Positions 36,857-47,667 of a DNA stretch of 64,000 nt are shown piece by piece. Numbering within the stretch: position 1 is the stretch's first letter; each line of letters begins with the position of its first letter. The stretch comes from Blastocatellia bacterium. Lineage in GTDB: Bacteria; Acidobacteriota; Blastocatellia; Chloracidobacteriales; JADJPF01. Under the pieces are notes generated by a model that did no database searches, was not told the origin of the DNA, and saw only the letters and a list, made by a program, of their open reading frames with translations. A program made the translations under genes and the position numbers. The stretch spans positions 1-64,000 of the forward strand of contig JANWYG010000011.1 of NCBI GenBank assembly GCA_025057015.1. The letters are read 5' to 3'.

Positions 36857-37720
36857 ATGTCAAGTTCTTCTAGAAAAGAAGCAGAAAAAGGACTGCTTTG
36901 TAGCTTGTTAATGGGATTTTCCTTTGGACTTATGGGATATCTAGTGAACATATGCCACCTACCACCTCCAGATCTTGTTTTTCTGCGATCGGGCATTAGT
37001 TGCTTCATCCTCACTCCGCTCATATACACACACCTGAGAGAGCTATTTTTACCCCACGCAACAACACTGTTGCTACGAAGCCTAGCCGGAGCAGCAGCGA
37101 TGCTATGTTTCTTTTCAAACCTACAGCAAGCCGGCGTAGGCATCGCTACCTCTTTCGCAAATTTCGCTCCGATCATAGTCACGCTCATTGCAGCCTTATT
37201 TTTCAAAGTCAAACTGAAACGCGCAGAACTTATCGGCATAACCATTGCGGTAGCTGGAGCACTTAGTCTGTACAAAGTTAGCACCACTACTGCTTCAGTA
37301 GCAGCAGTAGGTCTGTTTGGCGCTCTTTGTACTGCCGTTGCTCAGTTAGCCCTACGACAAGCAGCACTTTCCTTTTCCCCTGCGCTAGTAGTTTGGTCCA
37401 TGAGTCTGGTAACAATGATAACCTCAATGCTTGTCGGTGGAAGGCCGAGCAATGAATGGTGGACTTCGTCGACAACTCTCTGGGCAGCTCTAGGAGTAGC
37501 TCTAACAGGCCTTCTCGGACAAGTCTTTATGACACTCGCATATACGAAGCTTTCTGCACCAGTGGCATCCACTTTTGGGCTCAGTTCGCTCGTTTGGGGT
37601 GTACTTTTCGAAACAGCTTTTTCGAAAAACCCTCCCTCATTTGCCGAATGCTTAAGCTACCTAGCAATCATTCTTGGCGTCTGTACAATACACCTTTCTC
37701 AGAAAAATCGGTCTTTCTGA
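36857..37720 (+). CDS. DMT-superfamily permease (two EamA domains)
   Basis: A membrane transporter of 287 residues with about 10 spans arranged as two EamA repeats, typical of drug/metabolite exporters (YdcZ/RhaT-like group). Start is ATG 36857 after a weak ribosome site; the N-terminal Ser/Lys-rich tail (MSSSSRKEAEKG) is cytoplasmic. Substrate not predictable. It is divergent from purC and is followed by a possible terminator at 37753. It could be an exporter of amino acids or metabolites. Confidence 0.87.
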   Translation: MSSSSRKEAEKGLLCSLLMGFSFGLMGYLVNICHLPPPDLVFLRSGISCFILTPLIYTHLRELFLPHATTLLLRSLAGAAAMLCFFSNLQQAGVGIATSFANFAPIIVTLIAALFFKVKLKRAELIGITIAVAGALSLYKVSTTTASVAAVGLFGALCTAVAQLALRQAALSFSPALVVWSMSLVTMITSMLVGGRPSNEWWTSSTTLWAALGVALTGLLGQVFMTLAYTKLSAPVASTFGLSSLVWGVLFETAFSKNPPSFAECLSYLAIILGVCTIHLSQKNRSF

Positions 37721-37752
37721 GACACGCGTCACAGATTCCGCCTAACATGAAG

Positions 37753-37775
37753 AGAAAGCTTCCTTTCTATTTTTA
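37753..37775 (+). terminator. weak intrinsic terminator after the DMT permease
   Basis: AGAAAG and CTTTCT flank a 4-nt loop, followed by ATTTTTAC. The stem is short and AT-rich, but the U-tract is in the right place between the DMT gene and the next gene. Confidence 0.45.
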
Positions 37776-37807
37776 CACCTTCTAGAATTTCTATTTCAGG
37801 AGTGAGC

Positions 37808-40741
37808 ATGCAAGAAGAACTGATAAAGCTGCTGCAAAAGCAATTCAAGAACTCGATCTTACTTGAGTTTCTAGCTAACCTGTCGCCCGACAAACTTACA
37901 GCCATACTAGAGCCAGGTAAGCAGATAGCCTCTATATCACTTAAGGCATCGATAGAATACTTCTTCGCCTGTCAAGAGCTAGCCAAGCTGCTCGACGCAG
38001 AAGCCATAAGGCTCTGGAGCGAGACAGGCAAACGCCTTGCTTCACATAGCAGCGACGCAGCAGTAGAGTTCTTCCGTAACAGTCAGCAGCAGCTCGCAAG
38101 TATAGACCCGGCTTTTAGAAAACGCATGCTGGTTCTGCTGAGCAAACAAGCCGGTCTCTCGGCTTCTATGCCGATTGAAAGCCTGTACTTTCTGCCAACA
38201 AACCTTCGGTTGATAGAAGACAAAAACATAGCAGACGAGCTGCTCACCATAGCAACAGAAGTATCCAATTACTCGGTAAAACACGGATTCGAACTAAGTA
38301 AACAGGCTGCTAAAATAGCTGCTTTTTTGCAAGACCCTGCTACAACTCTAGATGTTTTGCGACTTGCCAGAGCCTTCGCAAATAAGGCAGGAAGTTCAGC
38401 CGCAGAGTTTTTACTCCTGCTACCACAGCTTACCCAACATAGTCTCACCCTCTGGCCGCAGTTGTTAGAATATACAGCTTGTTTTCTCGAACGTAGCGGT
38501 GGCTTGGCGTTGCAATATTTCCGCGCTGGCAGCCTAGTAGTCGAATTTATCAGTAGCAAAGCCTTCGACTTATGGACATACTTTGGCCTACAGCTGGCTG
38601 CACAAAGCAACCCCACAGCTTACCAATTCTTCAAGCAAAGTCCACGGATACTCAAGCAGCTCAGCAACCATGAGCAATCCAACAGAGTGATAGAGACCGT
38701 TCTGAAAACGGTACTCGATGTAGGGCAAGTAAACCTCACGGCTGCTGTAGAGTGCTTCAAAGTTAGTCCCCAAGCTCTCAGACTGGCTTCTCCACAAAAG
38801 TTTCACGAGTGGGCACTCAACGGCAAAAAGCTCGTCTCTGAACCACTACGCATGCAAGCCTACTACTTGCTTGAGTCCCAAGCTTCACTAAATGCCCTAC
38901 AAAACGACAAAGCTACCGTACTTCTTGAAAACATCGCTCAAATACTAAGACTCTACATCGAAGGTCTTACAGGTCGTAGCGTACAACTAAGGCCGGTAAG
39001 CGAGATGAACTACGAGCAGAAACTGTCCGATGGAAAAACAATTTTCTTACCCGCTGCCATAAATGAATTTGCCGATGAAACGTCAAATTTCAAGCTCTAT
39101 AAAGCGCTAGCAGCACATGCTGCAGGACAACTTGAGTTTAAGACTTTTGAAACAGACAGTCCTGCACTTCTTGCAATAGATATTGAGATAGCTGAATGCT
39201 ATGCCGACGAACGACAGCTACCACACAGAAACTTCCTCACTATACTGACTCGCTTCCCAGAACAACGTGTTTCTAGACGAATATTCACAGCTATCGAAAA
39301 CGGACGAATAGACCGTCATCTGAGGCACAACTACCGCGGCATCAGACGTGAGCTAGACTTCGTCAAAGAACAGCTCCTCAAGACACGTCCGCGTCTAGAG
39401 GAGCTACCAACTGAGTTAGTGCCTTACGAGCTGCTCTTTCGTTGCGCTACTTTTGGAAACACCGGCAATGACGCACGTGAGCTTTTCCCGTTTGCTCAAG
39501 AGTTCGACAACATATTCGAGCAGTACGTAAACCATAAATCAACGGTAGCCGACTCTCTGAAAGCTACGATGCTTATCTACGACCTGATAGAAAAGATCAA
39601 AGAAGGCGAGGCAGCTGGAGTAGAAGCGGAGCAAATAGATAGGCAAAGCAGGCAAGAAGATCGTCGAATAGACGATGCTACTGCTGAAGCAAGTATAGAA
39701 AATGCAGAAGTTAAGCAAATTGAAGGTCCTTTCAGTTATTGGCTTGCAGAAGCAGACGACGGACAACACGACACAGTTTTGCCATCACAATTTGAACTGC
39801 AAGAAAGACCGCTCGAAGCAGGTGAGACAGCCTACTATTATGACGAATGGGACAGAGACCTTGCCGACTACAGAGTACAATGGTGCAGAGTGATAGAAAA
39901 ACGCCTCTCTGGCAACACCACCGAATTTGTAGACGCAACCAAAGCCAAATATGCTGGCATCATTTCATCCATAAAGTACCAGTTCCAATTATTACGACCA
40001 GAGAGCTTGCTTAAGATACGAGGCGAACTAGATGGAGAAGACTTCGATCTACAGGCAATCGTCGATTATGCTGTTGATCGCAGGTCATCCGGAAGAATAG
40101 ACGAGCGGCTTTACATTAAGAGGCTACGCAAGCAACGTGACGTCGCCGTTTCCTTCCTACTTGATATGTCTAGCTCGACAGCGCGCATCGTCTCGCGACA
40201 ACACTTACCTTATTCCAAGCCTGGTCAAAGAATCATCGAGATAGAAAAAGAAGGACTCGTACTGATGGCAGAGGCGCTCGAAGCAGTCGGGGATTCGTAC
40301 TCAATACTTGGATTTACAAGCGAAGGTCGAAAAAATGTGAGGATATATGTAGTCAAAGATTTCGACGAAAAATACTCCACAGAGGTAGCCAAGCGCATAG
40401 GAGCAGTTACTTACCACAACAACACTCGTCTAGGAGCCGCCATAAGGCATGCTACGGCTCGCTTAGAAAGGCAACCAGCTCATACCAAACTGCTAATAGT
40501 CCTCTCTGACGGCCGCCCATATGACCACGACTACGGTGATTCACGTTATGCCCGCGAAGATACAAAAATAGCCCTCATGCAAGCCAAGGCAGCCAAAATA
40601 ACGCCTTTTTGCATAACCATAGACCGCGACTTCGAGCAGCATCTAGTAGAGCTTTACGGTGAAGTAGGTTTCACTATTATAGACAACGTACTGAGTTTGC
40701 CAGAACGATTACCTGGTATCTACAAGCGCCTTACCACCTGA
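37808..40741 (+). CDS. large NorD/CbbO-like VWA-domain protein
   Basis: Start ATG 37808 follows AGGAG by 5 nt; GTG 37802 is too close to the same site. The 977-residue product begins with repeated alpha-helical motifs of about 35-45 residues (the pattern EFF..S...L..), as in the N-terminus of NorD-family proteins. The middle has acidic stretches and Tyr/Asp-rich segments. The C-terminal VWA domain starts near 780 with the metal-binding motif DMSSST (from about 786), and later [13 protein letters not shown]. NorD/CbbO proteins pair with MoxR-type AAA+ ATPases (NorQ/CbbQ) to activate metalloenzymes. No MoxR gene is adjacent here, and there is no target metalloenzyme. Confidence 0.85.
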   Translation: MQEELIKLLQKQFKNSILLEFLANLSPDKLTAILEPGKQIASISLKASIEYFFACQELAKLLDAEAIRLWSETGKRLASHSSDAAVEFFRNSQQQLASIDPAFRKRMLVLLSKQAGLSASMPIESLYFLPTNLRLIEDKNIADELLTIATEVSNYSVKHGFELSKQAAKIAAFLQDPATTLDVLRLARAFANKAGSSAAEFLLLLPQLTQHSLTLWPQLLEYTACFLERSGGLALQYFRAGSLVVEFISSKAFDLWTYFGLQLAAQSNPTAYQFFKQSPRILKQLSNHEQSNRVIETVLKTVLDVGQVNLTAAVECFKVSPQALRLASPQKFHEWALNGKKLVSEPLRMQAYYLLESQASLNALQNDKATVLLENIAQILRLYIEGLTGRSVQLRPVSEMNYEQKLSDGKTIFLPAAINEFADETSNFKLYKALAAHAAGQLEFKTFETDSPALLAIDIEIAECYADERQLPHRNFLTILTRFPEQRVSRRIFTAIENGRIDRHLRHNYRGIRRELDFVKEQLLKTRPRLEELPTELVPYELLFRCATFGNTGNDARELFPFAQEFDNIFEQYVNHKSTVADSLKATMLIYDLIEKIKEGEAAGVEAEQIDRQSRQEDRRIDDATAEASIENAEVKQIEGPFSYWLAEADDGQHDTVLPSQFELQERPLEAGETAYYYDEWDRDLADYRVQWCRVIEKRLSGNTTEFVDATKAKYAGIISSIKYQFQLLRPESLLKIRGELDGEDFDLQAIVDYAVDRRSSGRIDERLYIKRLRKQRDVAVSFLLDMSSSTARIVSRQHLPYSKPGQRIIEIEKEGLVLMAEALEAVGDSYSILGFTSEGRKNVRIYVVKDFDEKYSTEVAKRIGAVTYHNNTRLGAAIRHATARLERQPAHTKLLIVLSDGRPYDHDYGDSRYAREDTKIALMQAKAAKITPFCITIDRDFEQHLVELYGEVGFTIIDNVLSLPERLPGIYKRLTT

Positions 40742-40763
40742 GACAGAAGAAAATGCAAGGATT

Positions 40764-41411
40764 TCACTGCTTGAAATGTATCCTGTAGTAGCAATAAGGT
40801 CCGCCTCGGGGAATTTGCCGCTTAAGTTTTACTTTTGCGTCGAGAGCTTGCCGCTGCATGTTCAGCTCTGCAGCACATACTTCGGGAAAGTCGGCTGCTA
40901 TCTGCGATATCGGACAATGCTTTATAGTAAGCATATATTCGTTGACACCTATAGCTTCGACTTCCACAACATAACCAAGTTTCCTCAGTAGCTCGGCAAG
41001 CTCGCTGACCTTAGTCACCTCCAGCGTCTTACCCTTGAGGCGTTCCTGCAGTTCGGCTAAAAACTGTTCGGCTCTACCCAGAAAGATCTCTCTAACTGCT
41101 TGTATTCCAAACAAGCGCTTGACCTGATGCAAGACTTCGCTTGCAAGGTGGTTGTAGGCTGAAGGAAACAGTTCGTGGCCTTTGTCGGTCAGCCTGTAAA
41201 GATAAGATGGGCGACCGCGTTCATGCACTTTTTCCGTATCTACCCGCATGCAGACAAATCCATCCCGCTCAAGTCTACTGAGGTGCCCACGCACGTTCAC
41301 TCCAGAAACACCGAGTTCCTTGCTGAGGCTAGCCACGGTCATCTCGCCGTTTATCTTCAGCAGCTCCAATATCTTGTCGCGGGTAGTATGCCCAAGTGAA
41401 TCTTTCAGCAT
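40764..41411 (-). CDS. SufR-like winged-helix regulator with C-terminal cysteines
   Basis: A DeoR/ArsR-type winged helix (GHTTRDKILELLKINGEMTVASLSKELGVSGVNVRGHLSRLERDG) is followed by a helical domain and a C-terminal cysteine set. The three cysteines are spaced C-x12-C-x27-C (HCPISQ, FPEVCAA, PYCYYRI), as in SufR-type Fe-S sensors, which repress suf operons when their cluster is intact. The frame is open to 41435; MLKDSLGHT (ATG 41411) is another start, matching usual lengths better. The gene is divergent from eno with a shared promoter region, so it could control enolase or itself. Fe-S binding is an inference from spacing only. Confidence 0.82.
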   Translation of the reverse strand: MLKDSLGHTTRDKILELLKINGEMTVASLSKELGVSGVNVRGHLSRLERDGFVCMRVDTEKVHERGRPSYLYRLTDKGHELFPSAYNHLASEVLHQVKRLFGIQAVREIFLGRAEQFLAELQERLKGKTLEVTKVSELAELLRKLGYVVEVEAIGVNEYMLTIKHCPISQIAADFPEVCAAELNMQRQALDAKVKLKRQIPRGGPYCYYRIHFKQ

Positions 41412-41459
41412 GCTAGAAGTATAACCGAGATACACATTTTTTAAAGTCGGCTTGGATAA

Positions 41460-42854
<1,395 letters not shown>

Positions 42855-42864
42855 TCTGACTGGT

Positions 42865-43236
42865 ATGATGAGGATATTTCTAGCAACTGGTGCGATATCT
42901 GCACTACTTGCCGTAGCAGCCGGCGCTTTCGGAGCGCATGGACTGAAAAATCGGTTGTCGAGCGAAATGTTAGCTGTTTTCGAAACAGCAGTACGGTATC
43001 AGATGTATCATTCGCTAGCACTATTAGCGTGCGCCACCCTGTGCGAACGCCGCCCTGATAATGGATACTTAGCTATGGCCGGTTGGCTATTTTTATTCGG
43101 CATAACGGTTTTCTCCGGCAGTCTCTATGGCCTGAGCTTAACCGGTGTCAGATGGCTAGGTGCGATCACTCCGATAGGAGGCGTAGCATTCCTGCTAGGC
43201 TGGGCGTTACTTGCTCTGTCTGCAATAAAAGGTTAA
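42865..43236 (+). CDS. DUF423 family membrane protein
   Basis: The 123-residue protein has four predicted membrane spans. It shows the DUF423 signature AAGAFGAHGLKNRLSSEMLAVFETAVRYQMYHSLALL, then WLFLFGITVFSGSLYGLSLTG, and APITPIGGVAFLLGW-like near the C-terminus (AITPIGGVAFLLGW). The function of DUF423 is not established. It starts 10 nt after eno, with ATG at 42865 or 42868, so the two are likely co-transcribed. Co-occurrence with eno does not by itself imply a metabolic role. Confidence 0.9.
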   Translation: MMRIFLATGAISALLAVAAGAFGAHGLKNRLSSEMLAVFETAVRYQMYHSLALLACATLCERRPDNGYLAMAGWLFLFGITVFSGSLYGLSLTGVRWLGAITPIGGVAFLLGWALLALSAIKG

Positions 43237-43294
43237 ACGCCTGGCCTAGATCTACCATCTAAAAATGCTAAGATTTCTCTAAGCGGAGGGAGAC

Positions 43295-43840
43295 ATGAAG
43301 CAGATATGCTATCTAGTGATAATAACTATGCTAACTGCCATCATACCGATCGGCAGTCTCGCTCAAGAACGCACCATTAGGCTTGAAAGCCATGACTTAC
43401 AATATCGCTACTATAGAATCGATACATACAACCAGGTCAGACTGCTCAGGCAGTTCTCCAAGGCTCCTTGTCGCAAGGATTACAGTTGGGGCTATGACAG
43501 TCGCGGCGTTTGGGTAGATAAGGGTTGCAGAGGCGAGTTCCTAGTAGGTAGAGACACTCGCGCTCGTGACGCCGCTATAGCTGCTGGAGTGTTAGGTGGT
43601 GCAATACTAGCTGCACTCATAATTTCGAAATCTCGTAACAAAAAAGACAAGGAAGACTTCGACAAGTGGTCTCTAGAACAACAAGAAGCATACGAAATAG
43701 GCTACAACTACGGCGTGCAGGACCGGCGCAACAAACGTTCTAACGACTACACTCGCTACAAAGACGAGTACAACACAAACACAGAAGATCCTTTTAGACG
43801 CGGCTATCGCGAAGGCTACGAACATGGCTATAAGCGATAA
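43295..43840 (+). CDS. secreted hypothetical protein with internal hydrophobic segment
   Basis: ATG 43295 follows GGAGGGAG. The 181-residue product has a signal peptide (QICYLVIITMLTAIIPIGSLA, cleavage near 24). It then has a basic extracytoplasmic region with several Tyr/Arg (YRYYRIDTYNQVRLL, two Cys at about 49 and 68), a hydrophobic Ala/Gly-rich span (AAIAAGVLGGAILAALI), and a charged, Tyr-rich C-terminus (GYNYGVQDRRN, FRRGYREGYEHGYKR). The Gly-Tyr repeats recall beta-rich or RNA-like binding tails. Family not recognised; 31 nt before the metalloprotease gene, which suggests co-transcription. Confidence 0.75.
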   Translation: MKQICYLVIITMLTAIIPIGSLAQERTIRLESHDLQYRYYRIDTYNQVRLLRQFSKAPCRKDYSWGYDSRGVWVDKGCRGEFLVGRDTRARDAAIAAGVLGGAILAALIISKSRNKKDKEDFDKWSLEQQEAYEIGYNYGVQDRRNKRSNDYTRYKDEYNTNTEDPFRRGYREGYEHGYKR

Positions 43841-43871
43841 TAACCTACCTCTTCATTCGAAGGAGTAAGCA

Positions 43872-46406
43872 ATGCATTTTCTGGCCTTCCTGCTGATTAC
43901 AATTTTCACCGTAACTCAAGAAGCCGATCAAAAACAACGCAAGCCTAGCGATCTAAAAAAATACTCGGAAGTAGTTACTGAGAAAGCAAAGACGGCTAAA
44001 GGGCTGTTCAGCGTGCATCGTATAGACGAAAAGGTATACTATGAAATCCCTCAGTCTCTGCTTGGACGCGACATGCTTTGGAATAGTGAAGTTGCCAAGT
44101 TGCCTGTAGGTGTAGGCTACGGTGGGTTGCAGCTAGGCTATCGAGTAGTCCGATGGGAAAGAAAAGGCCTAAAAGTATATTTGCGAGATGTGTCATATGA
44201 CAAAAGAGCTAAAGAAGATGAAGCTATAAAGCTTGCGGTAGAAGCATCATCTTTTGCACCGATAATTATGGCATTTGATGTAGAGACTGAGAATGCTGAA
44301 AAAGATCCAGTAATAAACGTCACCAAGCTACTTACCAGTGATGTTCCCGAATTTTCTGCTCAGCGGGCACTTTGGGAATTGGGCGTAACAGCAGCTCCAG
44401 CAGTAGATACTTCTCGCTGTTTCGTCGACGAGGTCAAGGTATTCCCTACCAACATAGAGGTCAGGTCTACGATCACTTACAATCTAGGTGTGCCACAGCC
44501 TCCATCTCGAAATCCGGCTACACCGACACCTCAGTATCCTAACAACATCCGCAGCATCAGCGCATTAGTGCACTACAGTCTGGTGCTTTTGCCAGAAAAG
44601 CCGATGATGGGTAGATATGCCGACTCCCGGGTTGGTTTTTTTACCGAAGACTTCGAAGATTACGACAACAGTGAAAACCGTGTTGTGCCTCGTTCTTTCA
44701 TTACTCGCTACAGGTTAGAAAAGAAAGATCCACAAGCAACTATATCTGAGCCTATAAAACCTATAGTTTACTACATCAGCCGTGAAGTACCTGAAAAATG
44801 GCACGTCTATATCAAGCGTGGAGTAGAGGCCTGGAACGAAGCCTTTGAAGCAGCTGGATTTAAGAACGCTATAGTTTGTAGGAAAGCTCCGAGTCCAGAA
44901 GAGGATCCAAACTGGGACCCAGAAGATGCACGTTATTCTGTCATACGCTGGGTAGCTAGAAACGTGCAGAATGCACAAGGTCCACACGTACATGATCCTC
45001 GCAGCGGCCAGATCATTTCAGCACATATCATCCTTTGGCACGACATACTAAAACTACAACAGGGATGGTATTTCGTGCAGTGCGGCGCAGTCGATCCACG
45101 TGCTAGCAAGTTGCCCTTGCCTGAGTCTCTTGTAGGCGAGCTTCTTCAATATGTAGTTTCCCATGAAGTTGGTCATACATTAGGTCTTAGGCATAACCAT
45201 AAGGCAAGCTCTGCCTACACTGTAGCGCAACTACGCGATCCTGAGTTTACTGCCAAGTACGGCACCGTAGCATCCATAATGGCCTATGGTCGGTTTAACT
45301 ATGTAGCTCAGCCTAAAGACGGCGTAACGCAGTTATTGCCCAAGATAGGCCCTTACGACAAGTTTGCCATAGAGTGGGGCTACAGACAATTAGGCGCTTC
45401 TTCACCGGAAGCTGAAAAGCCTTTACTCGACAAGATAGCTGCGAGACAGATTGAAAACAAGTGGCTAGAGTTTGGTGGTGAAGATGGGCCTGCATTCGTA
45501 GATCCTTCAGTGAAGCGAGAAAACATAAGCGACGATCCTATAGAGGCAACCGAACTGGGTCTCAAGAACATGGACCGTTTAGCAGAACTGCTTGTCCCTG
45601 CTACAGATCGGCTAGGCGAAGATTACACTCTACTGCGTGAAATGTATGATTACATCATCTTGCACAGGCGCAGTTGGTTAGACTCAGTGGTAAGACTGGT
45701 AGGTGGCGTAGTTGAGCGACGTACTTTAGGTGGGCGCTCAGAGGTACAATTTACTCGCGTGCCGAAAGAAACGCAAAAGCGTGCAGTCGAGTTTCTACTC
45801 AAGCATGCCTTTTCCAAAACAGATAAGCTACTAGCTAGCCAAATAATTGATAGATTTAAATATATCGGTGTCGCTGATCAACTGCTCACTATGCAACAAG
45901 GATTGTTACAGTCACTTCTATCACCGCTAAGGTTTAGGCTTCTTGCAGATGCCGAGCTAATGGATGGCAAAACAGCTTATACTCAGGCAGAGTTGCTGAA
46001 TACCGTACAAGATGGGTTATGGAGCGAGCTAGCCGCTGCAAATCCTCAGATAGACATCTACAGGCGAAATCTCCAACGTTTTTACCTAGAGCATATTAGA
46101 ACACAGCTACAGCAACCAACAGCTGCAGTTTCGCCAGCCTCTACCGGTACACCGATTGCCGCTTCCCCTGCAGACAAGCTTACAGATTTCCGTGCGCTTG
46201 CTCGAGCAGCCTTAACTTCTTTATCTAAAAAGCTACAGCGCGCAGCTCTGAGAACCACTGATCAAGCAACCCTTGCGCACATCAATGACTGCCGCAAAGA
46301 AATAGAATTAATACTCAAAGGTGAAGACGAAAAAGCTACTGCTCGCGCCCTGCCGCCTGCTGCGACCTCTACTCCAGCAGAAAGGTTTTGCGCGTGGGAG
46401 CGTTAG
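43872..46406 (+). CDS. exported zinc metalloprotease (DUF5117/DUF5118/DUF4953 type)
   Basis: ATG 43872 is preceded by AAGGAG. After a signal peptide (HFLAFLLITIFTV) the 844-residue protein has an N-terminal region (about 30-60) and a domain with LGRDMLWNSEVAKLPVGVGYGG and FFTEDFEDYDNSENRVVP. The catalytic domain has the zinc motif HEVGHTLGLRHN at about 431-442 (HExxHxxGxxH), a metzincin-type site, with a Met-turn-like SIMAYGRFNYVAQP downstream. These are features of the DUF5117/DUF4953 'zinc-dependent metalloprotease' group common in Bacteroidota and Acidobacteriota. It is probably periplasmic or secreted. Its stop overlaps that of the convergent DinB-like gene by 4 nt. Substrate unknown. Confidence 0.93.
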   Translation: MHFLAFLLITIFTVTQEADQKQRKPSDLKKYSEVVTEKAKTAKGLFSVHRIDEKVYYEIPQSLLGRDMLWNSEVAKLPVGVGYGGLQLGYRVVRWERKGLKVYLRDVSYDKRAKEDEAIKLAVEASSFAPIIMAFDVETENAEKDPVINVTKLLTSDVPEFSAQRALWELGVTAAPAVDTSRCFVDEVKVFPTNIEVRSTITYNLGVPQPPSRNPATPTPQYPNNIRSISALVHYSLVLLPEKPMMGRYADSRVGFFTEDFEDYDNSENRVVPRSFITRYRLEKKDPQATISEPIKPIVYYISREVPEKWHVYIKRGVEAWNEAFEAAGFKNAIVCRKAPSPEEDPNWDPEDARYSVIRWVARNVQNAQGPHVHDPRSGQIISAHIILWHDILKLQQGWYFVQCGAVDPRASKLPLPESLVGELLQYVVSHEVGHTLGLRHNHKASSAYTVAQLRDPEFTAKYGTVASIMAYGRFNYVAQPKDGVTQLLPKIGPYDKFAIEWGYRQLGASSPEAEKPLLDKIAARQIENKWLEFGGEDGPAFVDPSVKRENISDDPIEATELGLKNMDRLAELLVPATDRLGEDYTLLREMYDYIILHRRSWLDSVVRLVGGVVERRTLGGRSEVQFTRVPKETQKRAVEFLLKHAFSKTDKLLASQIIDRFKYIGVADQLLTMQQGLLQSLLSPLRFRLLADAELMDGKTAYTQAELLNTVQDGLWSELAAANPQIDIYRRNLQRFYLEHIRTQLQQPTAAVSPASTGTPIAASPADKLTDFRALARAALTSLSKKLQRAALRTTDQATLAHINDCRKEIELILKGEDEKATARALPPAATSTPAERFCAWER

Positions 46407-46912
46407 ACGCTGTCACATATCTGCAAAGCGTGTCGGCGTTCGTGGTGAGCAAGCAGCGAAAGCCAGCCAAGACCACTCAGCCTGCCTATCCTACGGAAAG
46501 GATGTGGAAAACTCACCGAAGCGACCTCGTCCAGCGTAGCCTTACTGAGCAACTCCAGAAGTGCTTTGCGCGATTCAGCAAGCAGTTCCTTAGTCCGCTC
46601 TAGTGGCGGCGGATTGATTGGCACAACTGACTCTGGTGCCTCCATACGTATATTTTTGTCACTCAAGAAAGCCACTACTTTTTCCCATTCCTCCCGCAGC
46701 TGGTCATCTGAAGGTCGACTTGAAGTGTCTGCTTGCTTGAGTAGTGATTGCAAAGTCTCGGTTATTTGCTTTTCAGCTAGGTAGAGATGGTAAGCAATTT
46801 CTGTCACTGACCAACCGGATTGTTTGTCAGTTTTGCTGTCCAGTGCCTTGAGCAGCATAGCTCTGGCGGTATCTAATTCTGCTATGCGAGCATCTAGTGT
46901 CTGTGGATACAT
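46403..46912 (-). CDS. DinB-like (DinB/YfiT) putative metalloenzyme
   Basis: A four-helix-bundle protein of the DinB/YfiT superfamily, whose members include thiol-dependent transferases. WSVTEIAYHLYLAEKQI carries one of the His ligands, and LSLLAHHERRHALQI carries two more near the C-terminus, matching the three-His metal site. The frame opens at 46942, but the first ten codons contain the ribosome site AAGGAGG, so ATG 46912 (170 residues) is preferred despite an 11-nt spacer. It is followed by no clear terminator and shares the strand with the zinc-ribbon gene upstream, 33 nt away. Confidence 0.85.
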   Translation of the reverse strand: MYPQTLDARIAELDTARAMLLKALDSKTDKQSGWSVTEIAYHLYLAEKQITETLQSLLKQADTSSRPSDDQLREEWEKVVAFLSDKNIRMEAPESVVPINPPPLERTKELLAESRKALLELLSKATLDEVASVSFPHPFRRIGRLSGLGWLSLLAHHERRHALQICDSV

Positions 46913-46944
46913 ATTGAGTTCTGCCTCCTTTACGACAACCACTC

Positions 46945-47667
46945 CTAATTGACTTCGTACGCTGCTTTAACGATCTTTCTAAACGTCTCATCCAGCCATT
47001 TGAGAAGTGCAACACCCTCGGTGCCCTGCGGGGGCGAGATCGTGTAACTGAACCCCGACAGTAGCCTTTCTACGCGTCCGCCGATCCGCTCAGTGCGCAA
47101 GTACCTTGTATCCTTATCCTGAGCTATTTCATAGAGGTCGATCGTAACAGAAACCTCACGACGTGGCTCTCGATGATAGCTTACAGTCAAAGGGAAAACT
47201 CGTTGATATTTACCGTAGCCGAAAGAGAAGTTAAATATCATACTTCGTTTTGCATATTCTTCCAGGTGAACGATTTCACAGAAGAAATTCTCGCTTTCGG
47301 ATGCAAGTTTCTCTACAAAGTAATGCACCGTGCGGCATTGTATGTTAAAAGTTTCATACAAAGCAGCATACTTACGCAGCTCTTCCAAGTCTCGGGCCTG
47401 TAGCTGTTCGATAGCCACATCGGCAACCTTCGCCAGACTCGGCGGCGGTTCTTGGCTTAAGCTCTTCTCCAACTCGGCCTCGTGAAAGATAAACTCTGAC
47501 AGCAGTTCGAATTTCGCCTCTCTCTGACGCTCTTTAGAGCTAGAATCACCTAGCTTGGGAGTATCTACCTGCGACTGAGTGGCCACTAACTTCAGCTTAT
47601 GCCCATCCATGGGACAAAAAATCTTTTCATCATCCCAACGTCTATCACACAATGGACAACGTTTCAT
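46945..47667 (-). CDS. hypothetical protein with N-terminal zinc ribbon
   Basis: The first 25 residues form a Cys4 zinc ribbon (RCPLCDRRWDDEKIFCPMDG; the second pair is weaker, with CPMDG). The rest is an unfamiliar alpha/beta domain: a helical charged segment (KERQREAKFELLSEFIFHEAELEKSL), then FNIQCRTVHYFVEKLASESENFF and FSYTISPPQGTEGVALLKWLDETF. No enzyme motif is seen. The start (ATG 47667) overlaps the end of the aminopeptidase gene by 23 nt. The pattern of a ribbon on a variable body is frequent in Acidobacteriota. Function unknown. Confidence 0.8.
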   Translation of the reverse strand: MKRCPLCDRRWDDEKIFCPMDGHKLKLVATQSQVDTPKLGDSSSKERQREAKFELLSEFIFHEAELEKSLSQEPPPSLAKVADVAIEQLQARDLEELRKYAALYETFNIQCRTVHYFVEKLASESENFFCEIVHLEEYAKRSMIFNFSFGYGKYQRVFPLTVSYHREPRREVSVTIDLYEIAQDKDTRYLRTERIGGRVERLLSGFSYTISPPQGTEGVALLKWLDETFRKIVKAAYEVN

